A stretch of DNA of 64,000 nucleotides from Stagnihabitans tardus (GTDB taxonomy: Bacteria; Pseudomonadota; Alphaproteobacteria; Rhodobacterales; Rhodobacteraceae): assembly GCF_009925085.1 (NCBI RefSeq), contig NZ_JAABNR010000002.1, positions 124,001 to 188,000 on the forward strand, given 5' to 3'. Made by a program: the position numbers and the translations under genes. Position 1 is the first letter of the stretch. The number at the start of each line of letters is the position of its first letter. The notes under the pieces were generated by a model that was not told the origin of the DNA, did no database searches, and saw nothing but the letters and a program-made list of their open reading frames with translations. Shown piece by piece: positions 1 to 9,147 of this stretch.

Positions 1-142
1 AAACCCTGCGGCTGGGTCCTGGCCGGCGGAATGCCGGACCAAGGGTTTCCCCCTTTGGTGGGGGGGAGGCAGTGACCTGACGGGCGGGCGCACCACGGCA
101 GGGAAGGGCTTCCGGTCCTTGCGGCCGGAAGATGTCGGGGCC
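1..142 (-). promoter_or_regulatory. pufQ-pufB intergenic leader with hairpins
   Basis: This is the stretch after the pufQ stop, read leftward. No gene is visible in it. Two inverted repeats are seen: CCGGC/GCCGG at 23-27 and 33-37 with a 5-base loop, and a near-perfect stem over 39-58 (CCAAGGG pairing with CCCTTTGG, one bulged base). In Rhodobacter the pufQ-pufB boundary carries mRNA processing and stability hairpins, so these are candidates for that role. pufB itself is not visible and should begin just left of base 1. Confidence 0.4.
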
Positions 143-352
143 TTACGGCCTGAAGATCATCGGCGTGATCTCGGTCGCCGTGCGGCGGGCGCGGGCGATC
201 GGACCCGCGCAGGGCAGGCGGCGGTGCCACAGGGCCGAAAGGCCCCAGGCCAGCGTCTCCACCGGAATGGCAAAGGTCAGGATCAGCGCGTAATAGCTGT
301 TGAACTCCGAGCGCGGGGTCCGCGCGTGGTGGTCGGCGCTTTGGTCGCTCAT
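143..352 (-). CDS. pufQ: PufQ, puf operon bacteriochlorophyll/assembly protein
   Basis: Small 69-residue protein with one hydrophobic segment (about residues 20-42, [20 protein letters not shown]) and a basic C-terminal part ending EITPMIFRP. PufQ of Rhodobacter has the same size, a single membrane span and the same ITPxIFRP ending, which is why I name it. Its ATG overlaps the bchZ TGA (ATGA), so translation is probably coupled. PufQ is linked to bacteriochlorophyll formation or delivery during assembly of pigment-protein complexes; the exact biochemical role is unsettled. Position after bchZ matches the canonical bchZ-pufQBA order. Confidence 0.93.
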   Translation of the reverse strand: MSDQSADHHARTPRSEFNSYYALILTFAIPVETLAWGLSALWHRRLPCAGPIARARRTATEITPMIFRP

Positions 353-1887
353 TTTGGTCCTCCCATGGGCCCAGGGGCTTCGGCCCCGACCGTTTCCTTG
401 ACCGCGCCAGGCGCCTGGGGCGCTGCGGTTTTTGCCGTTCCGGGCCCGTTCAGGCCGCAGACGAATTCCATGACGACCCGCTCGGCCCCGGCATCGAGAG
501 CCGCCTTCTCGGCCGCATCGCGAAGGCTGCGCGCGGCAGAGATGCGGGTCAGGACGGGATGCGTGGCCACGATCCGCTCCAGCTCCATCTGGGCATCGAC
601 ATCCCAGGGGAAGTCGCGCTTCAGCGTGGCGGGGGTGGCGGCGGCGGAGTCCATCTCCGACCCAAGCGGCAGGATGTGGAACAGAGCGTCGAAAAGCGCG
701 TTGCAGATCTCCTGCACCAGGTAGACCGCGCCTTGATAGCCCATGAAGGGCGTGCCGGTGTGGCGGCGGATGGCCGCGCCGGGGAAGGAGGCCGGGATGA
801 AGGAGGGTTGCGGCCCGAAGCCGCCGCGCGACTCCGCCATGTAGATCTTCTCGTTGATCGAGCCCAAAACGACGAGCGGCTTCAGCGCCTTCAGGCTGGC
901 GCGAACCTGTTCGTTGTTGGTCTTCTCCCCGGGTTTCCTGGCCGTGGCAAAGGCGCAAGGCAGGCCCATGTCGTCTTCCAGAAAGGCGCGGATGCCGCGG
1001 GTATAGGTCTCGTTCGCGACAATGGCGAAAGAGGCCGTGGCGAAGAAATCCTGCGTGACGGACCGCCACAGGTCCCACAGAGGCTTCAGCGTCGAATGCT
1101 TTTCCTGCGCAATGAAGGGCTCCGGGTCCAGCCCCAAAAGCTCCCCCAACTTGCGCAGGAATGAGGTCGTGGAACTCATGCCCATCGGCGCTTGCAGATA
1201 GGGCTTGCCCAGGACCTCGGCCAAACCCCGGCCAAACTCGCGATACATCACGATATTCACATCGGCATTCACCAGATGGCGCATCTCGGCCAGGTGCGCG
1301 CCCAAGGGCAGCACCATGTTGACCTCGGCGCCGATGCCTTCGATCAGCCTGCGGATCTCGTGGAGGTCCGAGGCCATGTTGAAGACGCCGTACATCGGCC
1401 CGAGGATATTCACCCGGGGCTTGGAGCCCGGCGCCCGCGGCGCCTCGGGCGGCATGCGGCCCTTGGTCTGGCCGAATTCGGTGAACAGCCAGGTCATGGC
1501 GCGGTCAGCGGCCTGCCACTGGTCCTCGTCGATGGTGCGCGGCAGGAACCGTTGAATATTGGTGCCCATCGGCGTCACGCCGCCGCCGATCATCTCGGCG
1601 ATGGAGCCCGTGACCACGACCGCAGGCAGCGCCGGGTCCAGTGTCTTCCAGGCCCGGCGCATGGCGCCCTCGGTCCCCTCGCGCCCCAGTTCCTCTTCAC
1701 CGAGGCCCGTCACCACGATGGGCAACTCATGCGGCGGCAAAGCGTCGGTGTAATGCAAGACCGAGGTCACCGGCAGGTTCTCACACCCCACCGGCCCGTC
1801 GATCACCACCTGCAGCCCCTTGCAGGCGCAAAAGGCATAGACCGCGCCCCAATAGCCCCCGGCCCGATCATGATCCTGGATCAGCAT
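349..1887 (-). CDS. bchZ: Chlorophyllide a reductase subunit Z
   Basis: 512-residue NifK-like subunit of chlorophyllide a reductase (BchXYZ), which reduces the C7-C8 bond of ring B to give the bacteriochlorin. A conserved cysteine motif GPVGCENLP lies at about residues 31-39, suited to ligating the BchY/BchZ iron-sulfur cluster, followed by nitrogenase-like sequence throughout. The start is preceded by GGAGGG. The last roughly 35 residues are an Ala/Pro/Gly-rich tail beyond the core, longer than I recall for R. capsulatus BchZ (about 490). It lies between bchY and pufQ and is separated from bchY by 97 bases holding a repeat and hairpin. Confidence 0.97.
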   Translation of the reverse strand: MLIQDHDRAGGYWGAVYAFCACKGLQVVIDGPVGCENLPVTSVLHYTDALPPHELPIVVTGLGEEELGREGTEGAMRRAWKTLDPALPAVVVTGSIAEMIGGGVTPMGTNIQRFLPRTIDEDQWQAADRAMTWLFTEFGQTKGRMPPEAPRAPGSKPRVNILGPMYGVFNMASDLHEIRRLIEGIGAEVNMVLPLGAHLAEMRHLVNADVNIVMYREFGRGLAEVLGKPYLQAPMGMSSTTSFLRKLGELLGLDPEPFIAQEKHSTLKPLWDLWRSVTQDFFATASFAIVANETYTRGIRAFLEDDMGLPCAFATARKPGEKTNNEQVRASLKALKPLVVLGSINEKIYMAESRGGFGPQPSFIPASFPGAAIRRHTGTPFMGYQGAVYLVQEICNALFDALFHILPLGSEMDSAAATPATLKRDFPWDVDAQMELERIVATHPVLTRISAARSLRDAAEKAALDAGAERVVMEFVCGLNGPGTAKTAAPQAPGAVKETVGAEAPGPMGGPK

Positions 1888-1901
1888 GGAAAACCCTCCA
1901 T

Positions 1902-1958
1902 GCTTTCACATTTGCCCAAATATCCCACGGGGGGTCTGGGGGGTGTGAAACCCCCCAG
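1902..1958. repeat. Rhodobacterales-type intergenic repeat with perfect hairpin
   Basis: Located between bchY and bchZ. It contains the 21-base string at 1902-1922 (beginning GCTTTCACATTTGCCC) that recurs exactly at 48476-48496. It also has a perfect 8-bp inverted repeat, CTGGGGGG (1936-1943) and CCCCCCAG (1951-1958) with a 7-base loop. I recall this combination as a frequent short intergenic element in Rhodobacterales; that is memory, not a search. Inside the operon the hairpin could act in mRNA processing or set the BchY:BchZ ratio. Confidence 0.7.
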
Positions 1959-1984
1959 TTGCGACGGCAGCCAGCAAGGAGACA

Positions 1985-3454
1985 TCATATCATCTCCTCC
2001 GCCTTGGCCGCGCGGGCCTGCTTGTCCAGCTTCTTCTGATGCGCGGCGCGGAAGTCGGGGCGCAGGTTCGGCGCGCCCTCCCAGATGCCGGCGGTATCGC
2101 CGGTGCCCACGCCTTCGAAGAAGTCCTGCATGGCCTCCATCCGGCCCTTGCCCGCCATGGCCGCATTGACCACCTGCGCCAAGGACCCCGCCCCCGCCGG
2201 ACCCATCAAGGGCCGCGCCGAAATCAGGTTGGTGAAATAGAGCGACGGAAGCGCCATCTCCTTGGCCTTCTGCACCAGGGGGGTCGTCCCGATGGCGAGG
2301 TCGGGGGCAAAGGCCTCCATCGCGCCGAGGTCATCCTCCAGGCTCGCGCGGTATTTCACCACCACGCCCCGGGCCTCCAGCCAGTCGCGGTCGACCGCTG
2401 ACCATTCGTTCCGCGCACAGGCCGTGCCGACGTAAGGCACCTCGGCGCCGCTTTCGATCAAGAGCCGCGCGACCAGAAGCTCGCTGCCCTCATAGCCCGA
2501 AACCGTGATCCGCCCCTTGATGGGATTGGCGGCAAGCGCGCCCTTGATCGCAGGCCCAAAGGCATTCTGCGCGGCGGCCGGGCTCACGCCATAGGCCTCG
2601 CCCACAGCCGCCAGCCAGGCCATCGTGCCCTCGTATCCCACGGGCGCCGAGCCCAGGACCTTGCGCCCCGCCGCCTGGAACTCGCGGATGGACGCCGTAT
2701 AGAAGGGATGGATCGCCGCCACGACACCGCAATCCAGCGCGGCATAAAGCTCGCGCCATTCGCGGCAGGGGACGACCGGGCCGACCGCCAGCCCCATGGG
2801 GGCCAGCATCGCCCCGATCATCATCGGATCGGCCGGGAACATCTCGCCCAGAAGCGCCACCTGCGGGCGATCCGAGCGGCCAGCGGCCGGGGCCGGCACC
2901 GGGCCCGCCTCGATCTCGGAGCGCGCATAGGCCAGCATGGCGCCGGCCAGCACGTCCTTGGCCTCGGCATGGGTCGGCACGCCAAAGCCCGGAACGTCGA
3001 TGCCCACGATCCGCACGCCATTGATCTCGTTGGGCAAAAGCCGCAAGGGCACGCCCGAGGCAGAGGGCACGCAAAGGTTCGTCACCACCACCGCGTCATA
3101 ACGCGCCGGATCGGCCAGTTCATGGACCGCATCGCGGATGTCTTCAAACAGCTTGCCCGTCACCAGGCTTTCCGAGTTGAAGGGCACATAGCCCACCGAC
3201 CGCCGGGCGCCGTAGAAATGGCTCACGAAGGTCAGGCCATAGACGCAGCAGGCAGACCCGGACAGGACCGTCGCCACCCGCCGCATCCGCAGCCCCACGC
3301 GCAGGGAGCCAAAGGCCGGGCACATGCTTTGCGGCTTGTCATGCGGCCCCTTCGGGTAATCCGCTTTGAAACGGTCCAGCACCTCGGCATTGCCATTGGC
3401 GCGGGCCTCGGCCTCCATGCGGTCTGCGCCGGAGTGGCATCCCATATCGGTCAT
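1985..3454 (-). CDS. bchY: Chlorophyllide a reductase subunit Y
   Basis: 489-residue NifD-like subunit of chlorophyllide a reductase. Cluster-type cysteines are visible at about Cys45 (MCPAFG), Cys69-70 (SACCVYGLTF) and Cys128 (TNLCVPSASG), in the spacing typical of BchY, which with BchZ holds the bridging [4Fe-4S] cluster and substrate. The N-terminus (MTDMGCHSGADRM) matches my recollection of Rhodobacter BchY, and GGGGAGG sits 6-12 bases before the ATG. It lies 54 bases after bchX; a 21-codon ORF (3451-3516) bridges the gap. Confidence 0.97.
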   Translation of the reverse strand: MTDMGCHSGADRMEAEARANGNAEVLDRFKADYPKGPHDKPQSMCPAFGSLRVGLRMRRVATVLSGSACCVYGLTFVSHFYGARRSVGYVPFNSESLVTGKLFEDIRDAVHELADPARYDAVVVTNLCVPSASGVPLRLLPNEINGVRIVGIDVPGFGVPTHAEAKDVLAGAMLAYARSEIEAGPVPAPAAGRSDRPQVALLGEMFPADPMMIGAMLAPMGLAVGPVVPCREWRELYAALDCGVVAAIHPFYTASIREFQAAGRKVLGSAPVGYEGTMAWLAAVGEAYGVSPAAAQNAFGPAIKGALAANPIKGRITVSGYEGSELLVARLLIESGAEVPYVGTACARNEWSAVDRDWLEARGVVVKYRASLEDDLGAMEAFAPDLAIGTTPLVQKAKEMALPSLYFTNLISARPLMGPAGAGSLAQVVNAAMAGKGRMEAMQDFFEGVGTGDTAGIWEGAPNLRPDFRAAHQKKLDKQARAAKAEEMI

Positions 3455-3508
3455 GAGCGCCTCCCCAGTCGGCGCAGCGCCTCTTCGAAGCGGGCAAGGG
3501 CTTCGAGG

Positions 3509-4510
3509 TCACACATGGTCGTAGATGACCTCCAGCGAGGGGCGGTCCACGGCATTCTTGCCGCGCATGTCGGCGTCATTCGCAGGCTCCAGCACGAAAT
3601 CCGCGCCGGTGGTTTCGGCGTCGAAAAGCGCCAGAAGCCCGTCCTGGGTCAGGGGTTTGGGGCGCAGCGGCGGGGCCTCGGCCACGTTGATCGAGAGCTC
3701 GGTGAAGAGCGCGCCCCATTGCGTCGCGTTCGACCCAACGATCTGATAGTTCGCGGATTTCCGGCGCAGGTCGTCATCGGCGGGGATCGCCGCCAGCACG
3801 GGAATGTTCACAGCCTTGGCGAAGGCCGCAGCCTCGCCCGTGCCGTCGTCCTTGTTGATCACCATGCCCGCCACGCCGACATTGCCGCCGAGCTTGCGGA
3901 AGTAATCGACCGCCGAGCAGACATTGTTCGCCACATAGAGGCTTTGCAGGTCGTTCGAGGCCACCACGATGACCTTCTGCGCCATGTCCCGCGCAATCGG
4001 CAGGCCAAAGCCGCCGCAGACCACGTCGCCCAGGAAGTCCAGGAGGACATAGTCGAAATCCCAGTCGTGAAAGCCCAGCTTCTCCAGGAGCTCGAAGCCA
4101 TGGATGATGCCGCGCCCGCCGCAGCCGCGACCGACTTCGGGGCCGCCCAGCTCCATCGCGAAGACGCCGTTGCGCTTGAAGCAGACATCGCCGATCTTGA
4201 CCTCTTCACCCGCCAGCTTCTTGCGGGTCGAGGTCTCGATGATCGTGGGGCAGGCCTTGCCGCCAAAGAGCAGCGAAGTGGTGTCCGACTTCGGGTCGCA
4301 GCCGATCAGCAGGACGCGCTTGCCCAGCTCCGCCATCATGCAAGAGAGGTTCGCCAGCGTGAAAGACTTCCCGATCCCGCCCTTGCCATAGATCGCGATG
4401 ATCTGGGTCTTCTTGGTGACCTCGTGGGGCACCTCCAGCGTCGGTTCCTCGGCGGCCTCGTCGCGCAGCCTTGCGTCGAAATCCTTCAGGTTCGGAATGT
4501 CCAAGGTCAT
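3509..4510 (-). CDS. bchX: Chlorophyllide a reductase iron protein subunit X
   Basis: 333-residue NifH-like ATPase that delivers electrons to BchYZ. P-loop GKGGIGKS lies at residues 42-49, a DPKSD motif at 72-76, and the two [4Fe-4S] ligands that bridge the homodimer are Cys130 (GRGCGGRG) and Cys165 (DVVCGGFG). I use ATG 4510 ([11 protein letters not shown]) rather than an in-frame ATG four codons earlier, because it matches the family N-terminus, overlaps the bchC TGA as ATGA, and has GGAG about 7 bases upstream. Part of the bchCXYZ operon. Confidence 0.97.
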   Translation of the reverse strand: MTLDIPNLKDFDARLRDEAAEEPTLEVPHEVTKKTQIIAIYGKGGIGKSFTLANLSCMMAELGKRVLLIGCDPKSDTTSLLFGGKACPTIIETSTRKKLAGEEVKIGDVCFKRNGVFAMELGGPEVGRGCGGRGIIHGFELLEKLGFHDWDFDYVLLDFLGDVVCGGFGLPIARDMAQKVIVVASNDLQSLYVANNVCSAVDYFRKLGGNVGVAGMVINKDDGTGEAAAFAKAVNIPVLAAIPADDDLRRKSANYQIVGSNATQWGALFTELSINVAEAPPLRPKPLTQDGLLALFDAETTGADFVLEPANDADMRGKNAVDRPSLEVIYDHV

Positions 4511-5445
4511 GTCGCGCTCCAATCCAGGATCATTTTCAGGCAGGCGGGGTCGTTGAAGGCGGTGTCATAGGCGGCTGGGGCTTCAGCCGCTTTCGACCGG
4601 TGGGTGATGAGACCCGCAAGCGACAGGGCGCCGCTTTCGATCAGGGCGCGGGTCGCCACCAGGTCATCGGCCTGCCATTCGGCGGCGATGCGGATGCGGG
4701 CTTCCTTCATGAAGGCGGGCGGGAAGGCGAAGCTCAGCGGCTGGGTGTAAAAGCCCGCGAGCACGATCTCGCCGCCCTTTTGCAGGCGGGGAATCAGGGT
4801 GTCCAAGAGGTCGACGCCCGAGGCGTCATAGATCGACCTGTAGTCGCGGCGGGGGTCGGTCTCGGGGTCGATGACCTCGTAGCCAAGGGCGCCGTCGCGG
4901 CGGGTCGGGTTGGTTTCCCAGACGGTCGGCGCAGCGCCTCCGGCCGCCAGGGTCAGGCGGGCGAGCAGGCGACCCAGCACGCCATGGCCCACGATGAGCT
5001 CGGGAAGCGCGGTGCCGAAGCCCGCCAGCGCATGGCGCGCGGTCGCGGCCAGGGCGAGTAGCGCGCCCTCGGGGCCTACGCCACGGTCAAGGCGGCTGAC
5101 GCGCGAAGCGGGCGTCACCAGCGTCGCCGAAGCCCCGCCAAAGAGCCCGCGCAGCCCGTTTTCATAGCAATTTGCGCCGGGGACGAAGACCCATTCGCCG
5201 GGGCGGAAGCCGGTCTCGACCCCGGCCTCGACGACCTCGCCGAAGCTTTCGTAACCGGGGACCAGCGGATAGCCCATGCCCGGGAAGGGCGGCATCGTGC
5301 CTTGCCAGAAGAGCCTCTCGGTGCCCGTCGAGATGCCCGAATGCCGCACGGCCACCACCAGGTCTGCGGCCCCGGGGGCCTTCAGACCGGCCTCGGCCAG
5401 TCCGATGGACCGGGGGGCCGAGAGGATGATCGCCTGGGTCTGCAT
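4507..5445 (-). CDS. bchC: Bacteriochlorophyllide a dehydrogenase BchC
   Basis: 312-residue medium-chain dehydrogenase-like enzyme that oxidises the C3 hydroxyethyl group of the chlorin/bacteriochlorin to acetyl. The N-terminal GroES-like fold includes the conserved [28 protein letters not shown] region (residues about 40-66), followed by a Rossmann part. A GAGG Shine-Dalgarno precedes the ATG. It heads bchCXYZ and has its own promoter with two PpsR palindromes directly upstream, while read-through from crtEF is expected, as in the Rhodobacter superoperon. Confidence 0.96.
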   Translation of the reverse strand: MQTQAIILSAPRSIGLAEAGLKAPGAADLVVAVRHSGISTGTERLFWQGTMPPFPGMGYPLVPGYESFGEVVEAGVETGFRPGEWVFVPGANCYENGLRGLFGGASATLVTPASRVSRLDRGVGPEGALLALAATARHALAGFGTALPELIVGHGVLGRLLARLTLAAGGAAPTVWETNPTRRDGALGYEVIDPETDPRRDYRSIYDASGVDLLDTLIPRLQKGGEIVLAGFYTQPLSFAFPPAFMKEARIRIAAEWQADDLVATRALIESGALSLAGLITHRSKAAEAPAAYDTAFNDPACLKMILDWSAT

Positions 5446-5485
5446 TGCACCTCGCTGAGTGGGGCAGACTCTGCTGCTCCCTTCA

Positions 5486-5503
5486 TGTCATCTTAACCAG
5501 ACA
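5486..5503. promoter_or_regulatory. PpsR/CrtJ operator, bchC proximal site
   Basis: TGTC-N10-GACA, matching the TGT-N12-ACA consensus of PpsR/CrtJ. It overlaps the proposed -10 of the bchC promoter (5490-5495). The PpsR regulator itself is not in this window. Confidence 0.85.
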
Positions 5504-5517
5504 GTCATACATGTCAA
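5490..5517 (-). promoter_or_regulatory. bchC sigma70-type promoter
   Basis: Reading leftward: TTGACA (complement of 5512-5517), a 16-base spacer, TAAGAT (complement of 5490-5495). The -35 lies inside the distal PpsR site and the -10 inside the proximal one, so bound repressor would block RNA polymerase. R. capsulatus bchC has the same arrangement of two palindromes over the promoter. Confidence 0.7.
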
Positions 5518-5529
5518 TTTAAAGTGACA
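5512..5529. promoter_or_regulatory. PpsR/CrtJ operator, bchC distal site
   Basis: A second perfect TGTC-N10-GACA, separated from the proximal site by 8 bases (5504-5511). The 8-base spacing equals that known for cooperative CrtJ binding at R. capsulatus bchC. Covers the -35 element. Confidence 0.85.
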
Positions 5530-5546
5530 CTTCTTGTGAAGCCGCT

Positions 5547-6638
5547 TCAGATCTTCCGTGCCGTGAGCACGCGGGTCACATAGGGCCGCGCGGGAGCCGG
5601 GCTGGTGATCTGGACGAATCCGGCGGCTTGCAGCAGGGTCGAGATCTCTGCAACCGAGCGTGTGCGGCCGGTTTGCATGGCCATGGTATAGATGGCGAAG
5701 TAGATGTCGGTGGCGGGGTCGGGCTGGTCTCCGCCCGACATGGGTTCCGAGATCACCAGGAGCCCGCCCTTGGGCAGGGCCTCGAAGGCGCGGGCCAAAA
5801 GCCCTGCGACCGTCGCGTCGGAATGGTCGTAAAGCACCCGAATCAGCGAGAGGGAATCGGCGCCCAGGGGGAGCGAGTCGTCGCGGAATGACCCCGCGAC
5901 CTTGGTGATCTGGGCGGGCAGGGGCGGGGCGCTGTCCACGACCTGGCCCAGGTCGAAGAGCGTCAGCCGCAGCCCCGGGTGCCTGGCCGCGACCGCCGAG
6001 AGGAAGGCGCCATGCCCTCCGCCCACGTCCAGAAGGTGGCTTTGGCCGCTGAAATCCACCTGGGCCAGGGTGTCGCGGGCGACGAGGGTTTGGCTTTCGG
6101 CCATCAAACGACTGAACCTATGCGCCTCGGGGTCGCCGATGCCCGCGCCGAAGACATAGGGCCAGAAGCCCGCCAGTTGCGTCGTCTCGGGGCCGCGGAA
6201 AAAGCCCACCGGATCGGCCAGGTCGGCATAAAGCGCGCGGTGATGCGAGACCATTTCCGCCAGCCCCGGCACCACGGTAAAGGCCGCGCCGCGCGGGGTC
6301 AGGTGCCAGAGCGTGCCCCTCTTGCGGACCAGCTTGAGGGCGGTGGCGGCCTTCAGAAGGATCTCCATCCGGTTCAGGGGGACGCGGGTCAGAAGCGCCA
6401 GATCCTCGGTCGTCTCGGGGCCTCGCGCCAGGCGGGCCAGCAGTCCAAGGTTGACCAAGGCCATCAGAACCTGGGACCGGACAAAGCCCTGGACCAGGTC
6501 GAAAAGCGCCTCTCCTTCCGCCCGCGCAAAGCGGCGGACCAGGGGCAGACGCTCGGCAAGCCTATGGAAACGTGGAGAAAGCGCCAGGCGCACCAGCCAG
6601 CCTTGCGGGCGGGGCGGGGTCGTGAAAGGCCCGTCCAT
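5547..6638 (-). CDS. crtF: Hydroxyneurosporene/demethylspheroidene O-methyltransferase
   Basis: 363-residue SAM-dependent methyltransferase that methylates the tertiary 1-hydroxyl of hydroxylated carotenoids in the spheroidene pathway. An N-terminal winged-helix dimerisation part (about 40-125) precedes the Rossmann core with the SAM motif DVGGGHG at 204-210. Its ATG follows the crtE TGA with no gap, so crtE-crtF are a tight operon that probably reads on into bchC. Family and position agree; no oddities seen. Confidence 0.95.
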   Translation of the reverse strand: MDGPFTTPPRPQGWLVRLALSPRFHRLAERLPLVRRFARAEGEALFDLVQGFVRSQVLMALVNLGLLARLARGPETTEDLALLTRVPLNRMEILLKAATALKLVRKRGTLWHLTPRGAAFTVVPGLAEMVSHHRALYADLADPVGFFRGPETTQLAGFWPYVFGAGIGDPEAHRFSRLMAESQTLVARDTLAQVDFSGQSHLLDVGGGHGAFLSAVAARHPGLRLTLFDLGQVVDSAPPLPAQITKVAGSFRDDSLPLGADSLSLIRVLYDHSDATVAGLLARAFEALPKGGLLVISEPMSGGDQPDPATDIYFAIYTMAMQTGRTRSVAEISTLLQAAGFVQITSPAPARPYVTRVLTARKI

Positions 6639-7496
6639 TCAGGCCGGCCGCGTGGCGGGCTGTCCGGTCAGGCGGCGGGCATAGGCGGTGACGAGCTGCG
6701 CCAGATGCGCCTCGCCGGGGCAGGAGGGGATCGAGGAAATCGCCCCCGCCAGGATGTTCTGCATATGCGCCATGGCCCCCGCCACCCCCAGCCGCGCGAC
6801 CGCATTGGGCCGCATATGCGCCGCGTCCTGACCCACGGGCTTCCCGGTCTCGGCCTCGGTCTGCAGCGCGTCCTTCAGGTCATCGGCCACCTGGAAAGCC
6901 TCGCCGATCCGGGCGCCCAGTTCCTCCCAGGGCTCGGGGTCGTGACCTGCCGAAATCGCCCCCATCCGCGTCGCCGCGATGAACAGGGCACCCGTCTTGG
7001 CGCGGTGATAATCCGACAGGTTGATGGACTGCTCGCTCTCCCAGGCCTGACCGGCGCAGATGCCCAGGGGCGCCCCGGTGCGGGTGGCCAGAGTCGAGAC
7101 CAGGGCCAGGCCGCGGTCCGGCGCAAGACCCGCCGCGCGGGAGATCGTGTCGAAGGCCAGGACGATCAGGCTGTCACCGGCCAGCACGGCCAGGGGCTCG
7201 GAATAGGCGCGGTGGACGGTGGCCTTGCCGCGCCGTGTATCGGCGTCGTCGAAGGCGGGCAGGTCGTCATGGACAAGGCTCGCGCAGTGGATCAGTTCCA
7301 GGCTCGCGGCGGCGGCATCCGACAGGTCGGGGCGGTCGTCGCCACAGGCGAGCGCCACCGAGAGAAGGATCGTGGGCCGCACCCGCGCGCCGCCCGGAAA
7401 GACCGCATAGGGCAGGGCGGCGGCCAGTTTCGGAGGGCTGACCACGGGGGCGAGCGCCGCCTTCAAAGCCTGCTCGATCCTTGCTTCGACGGACAT
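6639..7496 (-). CDS. crtE: Geranylgeranyl diphosphate synthase
   Basis: 285-residue trans-prenyltransferase making GGPP for carotenoids and the bacteriochlorophyll tail. The first Asp-rich motif DDLPAFD lies at 77-83 and a second one (VADDLKD) is near residue 200. An open frame runs about 110 codons further upstream, but I choose ATG 7496 (MSVEARIEQ) because AGGAGGCGCCG precedes it, the length fits CrtE (about 288), and the longer form would cross the PpsR site and crtD start. First gene of crtEF; divergent from crtD. Confidence 0.95.
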   Translation of the reverse strand: MSVEARIEQALKAALAPVVSPPKLAAALPYAVFPGGARVRPTILLSVALACGDDRPDLSDAAAASLELIHCASLVHDDLPAFDDADTRRGKATVHRAYSEPLAVLAGDSLIVLAFDTISRAAGLAPDRGLALVSTLATRTGAPLGICAGQAWESEQSINLSDYHRAKTGALFIAATRMGAISAGHDPEPWEELGARIGEAFQVADDLKDALQTEAETGKPVGQDAAHMRPNAVARLGVAGAMAHMQNILAGAISSIPSCPGEAHLAQLVTAYARRLTGQPATRPA

Positions 7497-7542
7497 CGGC
7501 GCCTCCTGAGGTTTCCCGGACTGTGACTCAGCGCCAAGCTTG

Positions 7543-7560
7543 TGTAAACCTAAATTTACA
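7543..7560. promoter_or_regulatory. PpsR/CrtJ operator between crtE and crtD
   Basis: TGTAAACCTAAATTTACA, a TGT-N12-ACA palindrome with six-base arms (TGTAAA/TTTACA), placed between the divergent crtE (start 7496) and crtD (start 7600) genes. One site could control both directions. Confidence 0.8.
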
Positions 7561-7599
7561 CTAATCTGCCAGGTGGGAGCATCTCCCAAGGGGAAGCCG

Positions 7600-9147
7600 A
7601 TGCGTGAGGCGGGCGACAGTGCCGTGGTGATCGGCGCCGGGATGGGAGGCCTTGCCGCCGCCATCCGGCTGGCCGCGCTTGGCCTCGCTGTCACCGTGGT
7701 TGAGGCCGAAGCCGCTCCGGGTGGCAAGGCCCGCGCTGTCCCCACGGCGGCGGGTCCGGCGCAGACCGGCCCCACCGTCCTCACCTGGCCCGACCTGGCC
7801 GAAGAGCTCTTTGCCCTGGCAGGCCAGCGCATGGACGATCAGCTGACCCTGACTGCCCTGCCCGAACTCGCCCGACACTTCTGGACCGATGGCAGCCGCC
7901 TGGACCTGTATCCCTCCCGCGAGGCCAACAGCGCCGCGATCGAGGCCTTTGCCGGGCCGAAAGAGGCCGCAGCCTTCCGCCGGTTCGACCAGCTCGCCTC
8001 GGACCTCGCGGAGGCGCTGACTCCGCCGATCCTCTCGCGCCCCCGGCCCTCGATGCTGGGGGTCCTCAGGGCGGTCATGACGCGGCCCGCGATCTGGCCG
8101 GCCCTGGCCCCGGGGCAGAGCCTGCAAGGCCTGTTGCAACGCCACTTCGCCGACCCGCGCCTCGTGCAGCTATTCGGCCGCTATGCCACCTATGTCGGCG
8201 GCCGTCCGCATCTGTCGCCCGCCGTGCTGGCGCTGATCTGGCGGGTGGAATCCGAGGGCGTCTTCGCCGTCCAGGGCGGGATCTCGGCGCTGGCCGCAGC
8301 GCTGGCCCGGATGGCCGAGGCCCTGGGAGTCCGCTTCCTTTACGCCACCCGCGCGCGGCGCATCAGGCTCCAGGACGGCGCGGTCTGCGGGGTCGAGACC
8401 GAGGGCGGGCAGTTCCTGTCTTGCGCCACCTGCGTCTTTGCGGGCGACCCGGAGGCCTTGCGGCAGGGCTTCCTTGGCTCGGCCGCCAAGGCCGCCTTGC
8501 CGGGCACGGGGCCGAAGCGCAGCCTTTCGGCCTGGGTCTGGGCCTTTGCCGCCAAGCCGCAGGGCGTAGACCTCCTGCACCACAACCTCTTCTTCACCCC
8601 CGATCCCTCGGGCGAGTGGGGCCCCATCGCCAAGGGCGAGATGCCGACCCAGCCCACGCTTTACCTCTGCGCGCAGGACCGGCTCCCGGGCCGCACACCC
8701 CCCGCGCGTGAGCGGTTCGAGATCATCATGAACGGCCCCGCAGGCCAACCCGCCTCCGCGGCAGAGGAGCAGACATGCCACCAAAGGACCTTTCCGCCCC
8801 TGACGCGTTTCGGCCTGACCCTGGCGCCCGAGACGCCGCATCTTCTGACGCCCCAGGCGCTGGCGCGGGCCTATCCGGGCTCGGGCGGGGCGATCTATGG
8901 CGGCAGTCCGGAGGCGAGCCTCGCGGCCTTTCAGCGGCCCACAGCGCGGACCCGGGTGCCGGGGCTTTACCTCGCGGGGGGCGGGGCGCATCCGGGGGCG
9001 GGGGTGCCGATGGCTCTGCTCTCCGGGCGGCATGCGGTCGAGACGATCTGGAAGGACCGGATTTCCGGGTCTCTCCGCCGGCCGGGGGCTATGCCTGGTG
9101 GTATGTCGACGGCGTCTCGGACGACGGGACGCGCGCCGTCTCGGTGA
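7600..9147 (+). CDS. crtD: Methoxyneurosporene (hydroxyneurosporene) desaturase
   Basis: 515-residue phytoene-desaturase-family flavoenzyme introducing the C-3,4 double bond. The FAD dinucleotide-binding motif VVIGAGMGGLAAAIRLA starts about residue 10, and the C-terminal FAD signature LYLAGGGAHPGAGVPMALLSG is near 465-487. ATG 7600 is preferred over an ATG 20 codons upstream, since it has AAGGGGAAG just before it and the extra residues would be encoded over the operator. The last roughly 30 codons run past the usual family end and overlap sequence that, in the crtC frame, encodes conserved CrtC residues. Confidence 0.94.
   Translation: MREAGDSAVVIGAGMGGLAAAIRLAALGLAVTVVEAEAAPGGKARAVPTAAGPAQTGPTVLTWPDLAEELFALAGQRMDDQLTLTALPELARHFWTDGSRLDLYPSREANSAAIEAFAGPKEAAAFRRFDQLASDLAEALTPPILSRPRPSMLGVLRAVMTRPAIWPALAPGQSLQGLLQRHFADPRLVQLFGRYATYVGGRPHLSPAVLALIWRVESEGVFAVQGGISALAAALARMAEALGVRFLYATRARRIRLQDGAVCGVETEGGQFLSCATCVFAGDPEALRQGFLGSAAKAALPGTGPKRSLSAWVWAFAAKPQGVDLLHHNLFFTPDPSGEWGPIAKGEMPTQPTLYLCAQDRLPGRTPPARERFEIIMNGPAGQPASAAEEQTCHQRTFPPLTRFGLTLAPETPHLLTPQALARAYPGSGGAIYGGSPEASLAAFQRPTARTRVPGLYLAGGGAHPGAGVPMALLSGRHAVETIWKDRISGSLRRPGAMPGGMSTASRTTGRAPSR

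Noticed and set aside
2708-4570. 620-codon plus-strand frame opposite bchX and bchY
   Set aside because: Antisense shadow of high-GC genes; composition is His/Arg/Gly-rich with no domain, and both bchX and bchY are certain.
6639-7832. Longer crtE starting about 110 codons upstream
   Set aside because: Would cover the PpsR site and the crtD start; the added sequence is Ala/Ser/Arg-rich without similarity, and a good ribosome site precedes ATG 7496.
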